Positions 11,851 through 22,091 of a DNA stretch of 64,000 bases are shown one piece after another. The position numbers and the translations under genes are program-made. This DNA is from Tiliqua scincoides (taxonomy: Eukaryota > Chordata > Lepidosauria > Squamata > Scincidae). Position 1 is the first letter of the stretch, and every line of letters begins with the position of its first letter. Below the pieces are notes generated by a model, which did not search any database, was not told the origin of the DNA, and saw only the letters and a program-made list of their open reading frames with translations. Location: NCBI RefSeq assembly GCF_035046505.1, contig NC_089830.1, positions 24,344,284 to 24,408,283 on the forward strand, given 5' to 3'.

Positions 11851-12618
11851 GAAGAAGAAAAAAAAATCACCCTCCTGAGCTATCCACTGGGGGTAATTTA
11901 CTCACAATTAAATCGTTGAGTTGAAATATATCTCAAAACGGAATGACTTCTTATCAAATAAAAAACAAACTCACTTGAAAAAAAGGGAAAACATCCAAGT
12001 CATTAAAATCAGCTGCATGTCTATAGTTTGTGTAAATATCGCGGCTGCAGCGTTCGAAGGAGCCAAAACAGGTCCCTTGCCAACAAAAATACAAAAGTAC
12101 AAAGTACAAAATAATGCTGATAGAGTCTAAATGCCATACCAGCAATTATGGAGAAAGAGATAAGAACAAAACAAAGAACCAAAAGCATTTTAGAACCAAA
12201 GGCAAGGGAGCTCGGTCTCCATGCCTCTCACGGCTTGGACCCCATCAGCGATGTAAAAACCCTGAGCAGCAAGTCATTTTTAAGTCCAGCTGTACCTGCC
12301 CCCCCCCCAGGCACTAAAAACCTAACCTTATTAAAGAAACAATACAATGCAATCCTTTGCACATTTACTCAAAGCCATTTTCATTGGGGCTTAGTCCAGG
12401 GTTGTGGAATGCAAGATCAGAACCTCCATAATTAATTGTATGTGTTGAAATTGATCAGTTAAGTAAATCTGAAGCAATTTGTTTTGGAATAAAACAATTG
12501 CTTTGGAAAATCACACTTATTTATCTTGAACAGGATGGTAAAGAAGACATTTGATCTTAACAAAGCATTCTCTCATAAGACTGCAGGTTTTATAGTGCTT
12601 CTGTTGATAATAAGCAAC
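11851..12618. other. AT-rich flank, no gene recognised
   Basis: No coding similarity seen. A 55-base segment at 12351-12405 (cctttgcacatttactcaaa and on) is repeated at 12782-12801 plus 13688-13730, with the hAT element between the two halves. This indicates a local duplication of about 430 bp that is older than the hAT insertion. Confidence 0.55.
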
Positions 12619-12748
12619 CTCTACTTGTAGTCTGATCTCGGAAGCTAAGCAGGGTCAGGCCTGGTTAGTACTTGGATGGGAGACCACCTGGGAATACTGG
12701 GTGCTGTAGGCTTATACCATAGTCTTTCGAGACTGAAGGTTGGCAACC
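12619..12748 (+). mobile_element. 5S-rRNA-derived SINE
   Basis: Bases 12630-12713 match the 3' two thirds of vertebrate 5S rRNA, including tctcggaagctaagcagg and acttggatgggagacc, i.e. the box A, intermediate element and box C region of the internal promoter. It is followed by 35 bases (accatagtctttcgagactg and on) identical in type to the 3' ends of the RTE pieces at 14885 and 28656. The 7-bp repeat aagcaac flanks it at 12612-12618 and 12749-12755. This is a retroposed SINE, not a 5S gene. Confidence 0.85.
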
Positions 12749-12801
12749 AAGCAACATTAAAATAAATGTTTGCACGTAAATCCTTTGCACATTAACTCAA
12801 A

Positions 12802-13687
12802 CAGTGGCGTAGCTAATGAACATGTAGCCCAGTGCGGAGCTCAAAATGATGCCCTGGAAGTGATGTCACAACCGAAAGTGACATCATTCCCACGCTTTTT
12901 AAAAAGTGCAATTTGGGGGTAAACCTGCCTCCTCCCCTCAGCAGTTCACCACCCACTTGATCTGCCACCTCCCCTCTAGCCAGTGGCATAGCTAAGGCAT
13001 CTATCTGCTACCTGGATCAAAGAAGCTTTTGTAGCCCCCTTCCACGACAAAGTCGAATGTAATTAAGTGCACAATCCTAAGCAGGTCTACTCAGAAGTAA
13101 GTCCTATTTTGTTCAGTGGGGCTTACTCTTAGGAAAGTGTGGTTAGGATTGCAGCCTTAATAAATAAATAAAAAGTACACCCCTTACTGGTTAGAGACAT
13201 TGTGCTAGGGTGAAGGGGGACTGTTATTCTTTCCTTGCTAAATATAAGAGAAGCACCACTTGAAAAAGTGCCTCTTTACCAGTTAGCAGGAGTACATGTG
13301 ATACATGGAAATGAGAGCTGACTCATATTGACCCCTTATTGTTTCCATGCTATTTCATAATAAAATCTCATTGACTCTCAGAACAATCAGGCTCATAGAT
13401 CAGTTTTGAGTTAAAGAAATCCACTTTTTGTTCCTTAAGGCGGTTGTGTTTTCATTTTCTGGTTAATTGGCAATAACTTTTGATAAATATAGATATTCCA
13501 AAGTGGTATATTTCATTGCATTCTGCATTAAAATATCTTTCCAATGATATATAACATGATGGTATTATTTGTACATACCAAGATTTTCACAATTTTGGCC
13601 ACTAGTGTCAAGCTCAGCTTGTTGCTCCCCTAAAGCTTGTTGCCCGGTGCAACTGCTACCCCCTGCACCTCCTTAGTTATGCCACTA
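12802..13687. mobile_element. Non-autonomous hAT element, 'cagtggcgtagc' family, copy 1
   Basis: The ends cagtggcgtagctaa and (reversed) tagtggcataactaa form terminal inverted repeats. A perfect 8-bp target duplication, aactcaaa, lies at 12794-12801 and 13688-13695. No transposase is encoded. It contains one copy of the dispersed agtaagtcc/gggcttact motif (13077-13165) and an internal partial copy of its own end near 12983. Its right end lies 79 bp inside the presumed intron 1 of the - strand HSD-like exon. Confidence 0.88.
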
Positions 13688-13766
13688 AACTCAAAGCAGT
13701 TTTCTTTGGGGCTTACTCCAGGGTTGCTCCATGTGGGGAAAAGAGCAATCGCATGCCAGCACTCAC

Positions 13767-13938
13767 CTGCCCAAGGTCCATAGCAGGCCAGGTCGACCCC
13801 TTTCCACACTTCAGACAGCACGTAAATCCTCAACCTAAACACCAAACCCCAAACAGCCTGCAGAAGGAGCCAGAGGACAGTCAAGCCTCCAATAACTGAG
13901 AGCACCAGATCAAGGTAGAAAGAGCTTCTGGAACTCAT
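13767..13938 (-). CDS. Exon 1 of a second HSD17B3-like gene (partial or orphan)
   Basis: Read on the - strand, the exon starts with ATG at 13938, encodes 57 residues, and ends GGGCAG followed by the donor GTGAGT, exactly as exon 1 of the + strand gene at 29354-29525. Both are 172 nt with no indel between them; by eye 38 of 57 residues match, including FRLRIYVLS (YRLRIYVLS in the other), WKGVDLA and YGPWA. A hydrophobic membrane anchor fills residues 9-34. The frame is open and the donor is kept, which argues against long decay. No exon 2 (TGxxxGIG) was found between here and position 1, so the rest is either outside the window behind a long intron or lost. It could be a functional divergent paralogue or an orphan duplicated exon. 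Confidence 0.7.
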
Positions 13939-14580
13939 CTCTTCTCCTTATTCTCTCTGGAATGAAATTACAGGAATTTCAATGAGCAGTTTTTTCTCTA
14001 CTAAGTCCTCCACATTGATCCTAAGCACCTCACATGGTGCAAATTGCTGAGGCTCCAGAGTTCTTTCACTGCAACGACGAGAGCAAGATTAGCACAGCCA
14101 AACTTGTTCCCTATTTTGAATAAATATGAGGCCAGGATGTTCCTGGAATGTCTCATTCCTGATCGCTGGGATAGGTTTACAGAAAAGAGTTCAAAGGTCC
14201 TGATACTATCATCATACAAAGGGATCCCATCATCAGAGGGTTCACCCAACTGAACTGTCAATACTGATAGCAGAACACAGTGTGCCCCCATGGCAAATCA
14301 GCTGGCCAGCCTCACACATTGAAAAATCATATTCTAGGATTGCCAAAAGTTACCTATTGGAGAAATGCCTAGTATGCCTGGGGTGGAATCATCCTAGCCA
14401 ATTCTGGTTTCTTTAGCAGAAGTTCAATGTCATGCAGAACTTTGCACAGCATAGAGAGAGGCACTATCCATGATGAAAAATATTTAATTTGCATATGGAG
14501 CATATCTGAGCATCCAAAGTGCCTCACATACGGTATGTTTATGAGGTTCAGAACCATCATTTGAAGTGTGACATTTGAAA
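13939..14580. other. Upstream flank of the - strand exon, no gene recognised
   Basis: A 97-residue open frame on the - strand (14001-14291) has no motif I recognise. The remainder is AT-rich unique-looking sequence. Nothing here supports a gene. Confidence 0.4.
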
Positions 14581-14884
14581 AACAGGAACTTGCCTTACCT
14601 GGGTAAGTCTTGTTCCTGGTGGAGGCAGGGGGCATTCCTCACCAATGGGATTGTCCCTCGCTGCTGTTGGAGGCAGGGCCAACGAAAAGGCAGGCAGAGC
14701 TCCACAAGCACAAGGATCTAGTCCCCAGACACTACTTGTGGAGCTGTGACAGGATCCTCATACACACTACTGTGATTGGATGCAAACTTGCATCACAATT
14801 GTACTCTGGTTGGAAAACTGCTTTGCACATAAATAGGTTTAATACCCCAGAAACAGAAGGGTTTGAACAAGGGAAATAGGTCAT

Positions 14885-15356
14885 GTTGGCATCCTTCAGT
14901 CTCGGAAGACTATGGTATCGCGCTCTGAATGGTGGTTCTGGAACAGAGTGTCCTCTCCAGTGCGCAAAGCCTGGGTAAAGTAGGTATGGAGGATAGACTG
15001 TTTCCCATGCAGCAAATCCCCTCTCCACGTTGCTGGAATGGTCCAATGGAAAGGTAGAAGCCAGTACGGTTGGTTCCAGCGGCGTCGCAGGAGTTGCCAG
15101 AACATGACTGTGTTCAGCCACGAACTGCCTTAGGGACTCCGGCTCCGGATTTTGCCTCGAGGTTGACTCCTGAAGCCTTTTCCATAACTGGATGTAGCCA
15201 CAAGGCAGTGGAGGTTTGGGATCAGGGTTTTCCTTCTCTCAGATGAGCTGCCTTCCCAGGCTAACGAGTCCCATCTACCCAGTGGCTGTTTAGTTGCCTC
15301 TTACGACAAGTACAGCCAAACTGAGGGCCTATTCTTATCCCCAGTCCCCAGGGGAA
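14885..15356 (-). mobile_element. RTE-derived element, 472 bp, with target-site duplication
   Basis: Flanked by the 11-bp direct repeat aaataggtcat at 14874-14884 and 15357-15367. Its left end, read in reverse, is the RTE 3' terminus shared with 28656 and with the 5S SINE. Its right part (around 15280-15350) matches a fragment at 10056-10108. It encodes no RT, so it looks like an internally deleted, trans-mobilised derivative of an RTE LINE. Confidence 0.75.
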
Positions 15357-15416
15357 AAATAGGTCATAGGAAACCCTAAATACCACCTTGCATCTATGTT
15401 TATGCAGTAGAGGGAG

Positions 15417-15535
15417 TGTGGTGGGGGGAATGCCCCCTGCCTCCACCAGGAACAAGACTTACTCAGGTAAGGCAAATTTCTGTTTCCCTTGGTGGAGGCA
15501 CGGGCATTCCTCACCAATGGGATCTACCAGAGCAG
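15417..15535. repeat. Palindromic arms in the DIRS-like fossil
   Basis: gaatgccccctgcctccacc (15428-15447) is followed about 45 bases later by its near-inverse ggtggaggcacgggcattcc (15491-15510). The first arm is the inverse of 14607-14642 and the second is a direct copy of it. This is the layout expected for DIRS terminal repeats and their internal complementary region. Confidence 0.6.
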
Positions 15536-18119
15536 TATCCCGGGGGGGGGGGCGGGCAGTTAGATCACGCACTCTCACGCCTTCAGTACCCTCTGGAGAA
15601 CTTTCTTCCTGAAGGAAGCCTCTACCGAGGCTGATAGATTTAACTTGTAGTGCTTAAAGAAAGTGTGAGGCAATGACCACGTGGCAGCCCTGCATATATC
15701 CTACAGCGATGCCACATTTTCAAATGCTGCGTAAGCAGCTGCCATCTAATGGAAATAAGCCTTTAAACCACCTGGAGGTTGTAAACCAGCTGCCTTGTAC
15801 ACCATCAGGACGCAAACTCTAAGCCACTTAGCTTAAGTCACCAGGGACACCTTCCCGCCCATGGTAAGTTACAGATAGAGCATCCGTCTTCCTGAATGGG
15901 CGAGTGCATTCTGTATGGAAGCTTAGGACTCTTCTGACATTTAGTGTGTGCCAAGCCTTTTCCCTTGTATGCTTGGGACAAAATGATGGTTAAAAAAAAT
16001 GATGGTTCTTGCTGTCAATGAAAAATTGAATTAACTTTGGGTAAGAAAAAATGAGTCAATCCTAAGTACCATGGTGTGTGGAATACACATAAGTCAGGAT
16101 GAATAAGGCACCCAGTTCAAGGGCTTCGATAGTGCATCCACCACTTCCACTCCCTTGTCTCTTACCCTGGAGAAGAAATTGTTAAGTTGTGAGTTTTCTG
16201 CAGTAGCAAACTATTACAAGTAGCAAACTGCCTACTATGGGTGTCCAAATCTGGTCCTCAGTTTCTGGATGCAACCTGCACTCTGTTTCCGAGAGGCTCC
16301 ATCTGCGTAGGGAGTCTGCCTCCATGTTCTTCTCTCCTGCTAGGTGTTAACTTGTGGGGGTTTTTTTTGTGTTTTTTTTTTGTGTGTGGACTGTTCTTCA
16401 TTGTCTGTTCTTACTAGAACATGACAAAGGCAGAAATGAGGTTTGAGATGAAAACAGAGCACAACAGATAGATCTCAGCTCCAGGAGATTGATGCTCTGG
16501 GACATCTCCTGAGAGTAATAATGACCCTGAATCACTCTGCCATTTAGTTGGGCCCTCCAATCAAATATGCTGGCATCTGTGGTCAGGATTACTTGTTGCC
16601 AGTCCTGAAGGCTCACCCCTTGGACAGCTGTCCATTGTACACCCACTGCTGCAAATCCCTCTTCAGGGGTGGTGGAATCAGTGTGTGGAAGTGGCATCTC
16701 CTCTCTATCTTCTTGAGTGGGACCAGAGACACTCCTGAAGAGTTCTGGTGTGGAATTGGGTCTAGTTGACCAGCTGGTGGCAGAACCAACATTCATAGTA
16801 GGTGGACTAGCATCATGATATCTGCCTACCTGACTGAGAATCTGGAGGATTGTGTCTGTCATCCTTTGTCATCTCTCTGTTGGCAAAAAAACATGGAAAA
16901 TGTGGGTCTTGGAAAAATATTCCCAAGTGTTTCAGTATCTGGATGGGAATAAGTGAACTGTTTGACTGGATTATCACAAAACCATGAGTTTGCAGGCAGA
17001 GCACCATCTGGTGCTTGTTAAGCTCTGCTTGCTCCCTGGACAACACTTTTATTTAAAAGTCATCCAGGTGAGGGTAAAGAAACAGTCCCCTCTGCCTGAG
17101 ACGTGCCAATAGTACCACTAACACTTTTGTGAAACCTCCCCCCCCCCCAAGGGAAAGGCATGGTACTGAAAGTGCGAGGATTTGTAGGAGATCTCAGATA
17201 CCTTCTGTGATTTTACAAAAACAGTTCAACCACCTTAAATCTAGGATTCCATGCATTTCTCCATTCTGCTTCAGTACTGGAAAGAGCACCAAGTAAATCC
17301 TGGTACCTTTCTCAGCAGAGGGAACTGCCTCTATTGCCCCAATATGAGGTAGATGGTATATGGCTGCTAGGATAGCTGCATGTTTATTTGCATCCCTTGA
17401 TTTTGAGATCTGCCAGAACCTGTCCCTTGGTTTCCTTACAAATTCCAAGGAATAGTCTTTGGAGACATGTCTCCAGGAACCATGCGTCCAATATTGTATT
17501 GTACCAGGTTTGCACATAATCCTGAAGCCTAGCCTGCATCTTGGGTGAGGAACCCCTGGGCGTGGCATCATGCCAACCTGTCTCCAGCTTCATTCCCTGC
17601 ATTGGAAGAATGGGAATGCTGGAATTTTCTGTGGAAGTTCCCAGATTTGTGCCACTTGGGTTTGAATTTGGACTGCTCTCTGTTCCTTCTTTCAAGATGA
17701 AAGGGGCGAAAGCTCTGGTTGCAGGGCCTAGGAGAGGGGGTAAAGGGGGTAATTTGTACCCGGGCCCAGGGTCGGAAAGGGGGACCAGGAGCCAAAGGAG
17801 GGGGCCCAGAAAGTTCCTGGGACCTGACATTTTCCTATCTTACCTGAACTAACTGCCAGCGCATAATGCTGGAGCACAACCATGTGCATGCACTGTTAAC
17901 TGCTGCTGCAAGTCATATACACCAGTCCCAGGAAAGCACAGTCACAGGAAAGTCCCTCCTTAACACAGTGTCAAATCTGGGAGGAAACTGGCCTGCTACA
18001 GTAGATCCCATACTTGGCTTTGGCTTGTGGATCCCATAACCATGAAGGCGTGTACAGAAGCTCAGGGACCTAGCTGTTGGGTTACAGCTGCTGCGGAAGT
18101 TCATTTTGATCTATTCTAT

Positions 18120-18189
18120 TGTGAGCCTAAATATGATAATGCTAATACCGCTTTGTGAACTTTTAGTTGAAAAGCGGTATATAAATACT

Positions 18190-18247
<58 letters not shown>

Positions 18248-18250
18248 TTC
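18120..18250 (+). mobile_element. SINE tail with (TAA)n microsatellite
   Basis: accgctttgtgaactttt and aaagcggtatataaatac followed by (taa)n at 18187-18246. Same tail as 273-353. It is inserted in the DIRS-like fossil. Confidence 0.75.
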
Positions 18251-19033
18251 TGCAATCCATTTCCTATATTTCAAAAATTTTAGAGAGACTTAGGAGTGTG
18301 TTTGGTTTTCCATATTACTTTATCTGGCTTCTAATGCCACATGGTGGGGGTAGACCTGGACTCTGCATCAAGAAGCCTAGTAGGCCTGAGCTCCAAAGAC
18401 TATTGTGGCTGTCAGCATCCTCCCCTGCCCTATTTTGCCTCCCCATTCTGCCTTCCCCCATTGCTCCCCTTCCTCTTTGGAAAGGGGCCCAGAAGAAACT
18501 TTGTACCCCCTGCTAAAATTCCTCTCATAGGCCCTGTCTGGTTGGCTTTAGTCTTGGAAGCTATGGGAAGTGATCTGTTTTTGTCCTTGTTTCAATGAGA
18601 ACAAGGTAATGCTTGCCAAATAACTTAGATCTGAAGAATAGAGTCCCCAGTAATCTACTTTGAGATTGCACAGCCACAAATTTCTTATGGTCACCACACT
18701 GGAGGTGGTAGCTCTAGAACAAATAGTCAGCTAAGAAAGCAGCTGGCAAGGATACCTTTTCCAAAGTGTCCTGATTGGTTTGGATAAGGTGTTGTTCCTC
18801 CTCCCAGAAATTGGTGGCTCTGGAGAAAAAACCAATTGGCTGCTGAGGCTCTGAGAGCAAACAAAAGAGTCTAGAAAGCTCTCGTCGGCTACGCCTCAAT
18901 GCACTTGTTGCATGGGACACCAGGGCCGTGTTCCCCATCTGAAGGGATCACAGCCTGAGAAGACAGTGCTGCAACAGGTGCATCCATCCACCAATGGTAC
19001 CTTGAGTTTATCTAAGATTCCCTTAGGAAGAGA
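18251..19033. other. Probable gag-side remnant of the DIRS-like fossil
   Basis: The stretch between the SINE and the solo LTR. Short - strand open frames around 18714-18938 are serine/arginine-rich and in the right position for DIRS gag, but no diagnostic motif is visible. Confidence 0.35.
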
Positions 19034-20140
19034 TGTTACGTGAAAATCCCCTTTTTCCTTTTAAGTTGTGATTTTATATCTATTTATGTATTATGGACTA
19101 AAACTCATGCAGGCCAAACCTCAAAACACAGGACACACTTCTCCCAGCACACTTTTCCAAAAACCCTGGTCAAAACCACAAGCAGATGGATTACACAACC
19201 CCCATTTCCCTGTAGGTCAATGTATGCATTGTATTGTTTTCAATGTCAATAAGTCTCTCCAATCACTGTGTATGCAAAACAAGTTAGCATGCACCTCCGG
19301 AGGAAGAAGTCTAGCATCTTAAATCATTGTTTAAGTATCGCCTATTCTTTGTATTGTCTTAACTCATCACTGCTTAAGGGCTCTATGCAAATTTGAATTG
19401 CCTTCCTGAGCTGCTGTATTTACTGGTTATTGTGTAAGGTCCTCCAGGTAGAAAGCCAGCCATTAGACACATTGAATTCTGCTGATAAGGGACATCTGGA
19501 CCCCAAAACACCCTGGTGGGTGGCAGTTTTCCCCAGCTCAGCACCCAGCCCATTTCAGTAACAGAAAAAACCCTTTTAAGAGAGAAGCTCTGGCCACATG
19601 GTCTCTCTCTCTGCTCCCCCTCCCCCATCCAAGGACCAACACGCTGTGTTGGGTCAGAGGGTCCTACACAGGACTCTCTCCCCCCCCCCATCCAACAGCT
19701 CTACAAGACAGGTAACTATATCACGTCTGGAACTCCTTCCTTTCTCTCCCCCCTCATTTTCTCCTCTTCTCTCCCCATCTTTAGTTAGCAACTGGGTTAT
19801 GCAGACCAGGGACCCCTAAAACCCTTCCCTAAAATCTTTCCCTTTTTCTAATCTTCTCGGATGCACCAAATACACTCTACATGCAACCACCATAAGCTAG
19901 GTACACTAGATGCAAGTACTAGGACCAAGGCTCATCATTTTTCATGTGCATTATGTTTACCTGTGTGCTTTGTAATAAAAATATAATCTTTTACTGAAAG
20001 TTATCTTTCTCTCAGTCTCTTTTCAAGCTAAAAGGGAATTTCTCTGCATTACGCTGTCTTGTTATCTAGCCTGCAATCCTGAAGTTCCAAAAGGGTAGTG
20101 TACTAATTCCCCTAAACCAAAACAGCCCTTTCTGGTGACA
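19034..20140 (+). mobile_element. Probable solo LTR of an endogenous retrovirus
   Basis: The sequence begins tgttac and ends gtgaca (imperfect inverted termini), is 1,107 bp long and is flanked by the 4-bp repeat gaga at 19030-19033 and 20141-20144. A polyadenylation signal aataaa is at 19974-19979, followed by U5-like sequence. No internal retroviral sequence is attached. The orientation is set by the polyadenylation signal. Assignment to a retroviral class is not possible from this alone. Confidence 0.55.
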
Positions 20141-20637
20141 GAGAGTAAAACGTACTCATGAGTTTGGTATCTCACTGTGCAGTGAGGTGGTGCAGTGAGG
20201 AGGACCACTCCATCTCCATCATTTTAGGATGGGTTCTGGAAAAAGGCATCCCTGCTGGCCTCAGTGGAGCCTGAGGAAAGAGACTTTCTGGAGAAAGAAG
20301 TTAGAATTGCAGCACAGGCTCTCATTCTGAGGCTTTAAGGCTCAATGGCTTAATAACCTTATCAAATATCCTGGAGAAAACTCCCTCTGGAAAGAGGTTT
20401 TTCTCATTGATGTGAGCTTCTGCACTTTCCATCCTCACCATTAGACCCCATGTGACCAGCCTTCTTTGGTCCTTTACTGAGGAATGGGCAACTCTGAATC
20501 TGAGGAGTCAGTGACCTAAACATTGTGAGAGAGAGCTGGAAGGGATGGGGTTCCTCCATACCTGAGGCTGCTTTCCCTTTTCCAGCCTTGGTCTTTCAGT
20601 TGTTTAGGGAGAGTGAGCAGACCCTGCGAGGCCAGGG

Positions 20638-20869
20638 TCTTTCTGGAGGAAAAATCCAGTATGGGGTACAAGCCATGATGTGTATGCGCAACCTCCTGAT
20701 TTTAGAAATGGGTTATGTCAGAATGCCAGATGCAAGGGAGGGCACCAGGATGAGGTCTCTTGTTATCTGGTGTGCTCCCTGGGGCATTTGGTGGGCCGCT
20801 GTGAGATACAGGAAGCTGGACTAGATGGGCCTATGGCCTGATCCAGTGGGGCTGTTCTTATGTTCTTAT
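20638..20869 (+). mobile_element. CR1 LINE 3' fragment
   Basis: Starts in the CR1 ORF tail (tttctggaggaaaaatcc), passes agccatgatgtgtatgcgca and ends aagctggactagatgggcct ... tgttcttatgttcttat, the canonical CR1 3' terminus with its short octamer-like repeat. Severely 5'-truncated. Confidence 0.92.
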
Positions 20870-22091
20870 TGCTATCAGCCAAGCACTTGAGCCACTCACC
20901 AAGAACAGGAGGAACAGGGGTGACAGCAGCACCACTGCTTGACTCCTTAAGCTTATTAGCACCTCTAGGCTCCTTGGAGTGCTTGGTCTGGACAGGCTTG
21001 ACTCTGAGCTGGCCTCAGAAGACATGTTGGCCTTTTTTTTTTCTTTTTAACTATATATTACCACATTGAACAGCTGAAGAATAACCATCTGTCTGTCCAC
21101 TGGAACGTTTATGAGGGAAAAACAGAGGCTGGGCAAAAAGAGCGGGAACACAAACCCCTCACTGGGTTCCTCACTGCAAGTGAGGAAAATGTTGCCCGCT
21201 GAGATACAAAATGGCACCTGCTGAGCTAAAAAACAGAGCTGATGTTTGTGAGCGTTGGGCAAGCCCCGGGCATGCTGATGGTGAGTCCTGCCCGACTGCC
21301 CCTGAAACTGTAATAGTGCCTTCACTGAGGGGTCTGCCTCTGTTCCTCAAACCTGCTGCCACCTCAGAGAGGCGCGGACCAGGCAGCCCCAGCACCAGCT
21401 GCTGAGGTAAAAAATGGTGCCCGCTGAGGTAAAAGCAGACCTGATGCTTGTGAGAGTTGGGCAGGCTCTGGGCACTCAGGGAGAGTCCTGCCCGACTGCC
21501 CCTGACACTGCAATAGTGCCTTCACTGAGGGGTCTGCCTCTGTTCCTCAAACCTGCCACCACCTCAGAGAGGCGCGGACCAGGCACCGTCAGCCCTAGCT
21601 GCTGAGGTAAAAAATGGTGCCCACTGAGGTAAAAGCAGACCTGATGCTTGTGAGCGTTGTGCAGGCTCTGGGCGCTCATGGAGAGTCCTGCCCGACTGCC
21701 CCTGACATTGCAATAGTGCCTTCACTGAGGGGTCTGCCTCTGTTCCTCAAACCTGCCGCCACCTCAGAGAGGCGCAGACCAGGCACCGTCAGCCCCAGCT
21801 GCTGAGGTAAAAAATGGCGCCCACTGAGGTAGTAGTAGTAGTAAATCTTTATTATGGTCATAAGACCAGCCACATATAGAATGTCAAAATATAAAAGCAT
21901 ATATATAAATATACAAAGATATGCAATATATAATGATTAGGTTTAAAACAATAAAACAATTTATCATTATGTTCAAAACAGTTCTAAAATACCCAGCAGC
22001 AACTTCCAGCCATCTCCCCAGAAACAATTCCATTCTATCTAGCAGACTATACTCTAACTACAGAGGTTCATCCATATTTAAAATCCATTTC

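Larger units (their letters stand above)
14581..21030 (-). mobile_element. Broken DIRS-like retroelement fossil with nested insertions
   Basis: On the - strand, right to left: a gag-like N terminus (about 21030-20880) and further gag-like sequence (about 20640-18650), a reverse transcriptase (about 17570-16820), an RNase H-like region (about 16560-16400, with TTDASIFDWRAQLN and INLLELRS) and the C-terminal part of a tyrosine recombinase (about 15900-15580, DICRAATWSLPHTFF). The left end carries inverted-repeat motifs (tcttgttcctggtggaggca) at about 14605-14635 and, inverted, at about 15430-15455. It is broken, with many lesions, and is interrupted by a SINE, a solo LTR, an RTE-derived element and a CR1 piece, so it is older than all of these. 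Confidence 0.65.

Noticed and set aside
12630-12713. Functional 5S rRNA gene
   Set aside because: The first third of 5S is missing, there is a foreign RTE-type tail and a target duplication; it is a SINE.
14001-14291. 96-residue - strand frame near the second HSD exon
   Set aside because: No recognisable domain, no splice-consistent link to the exon, diverged flank.
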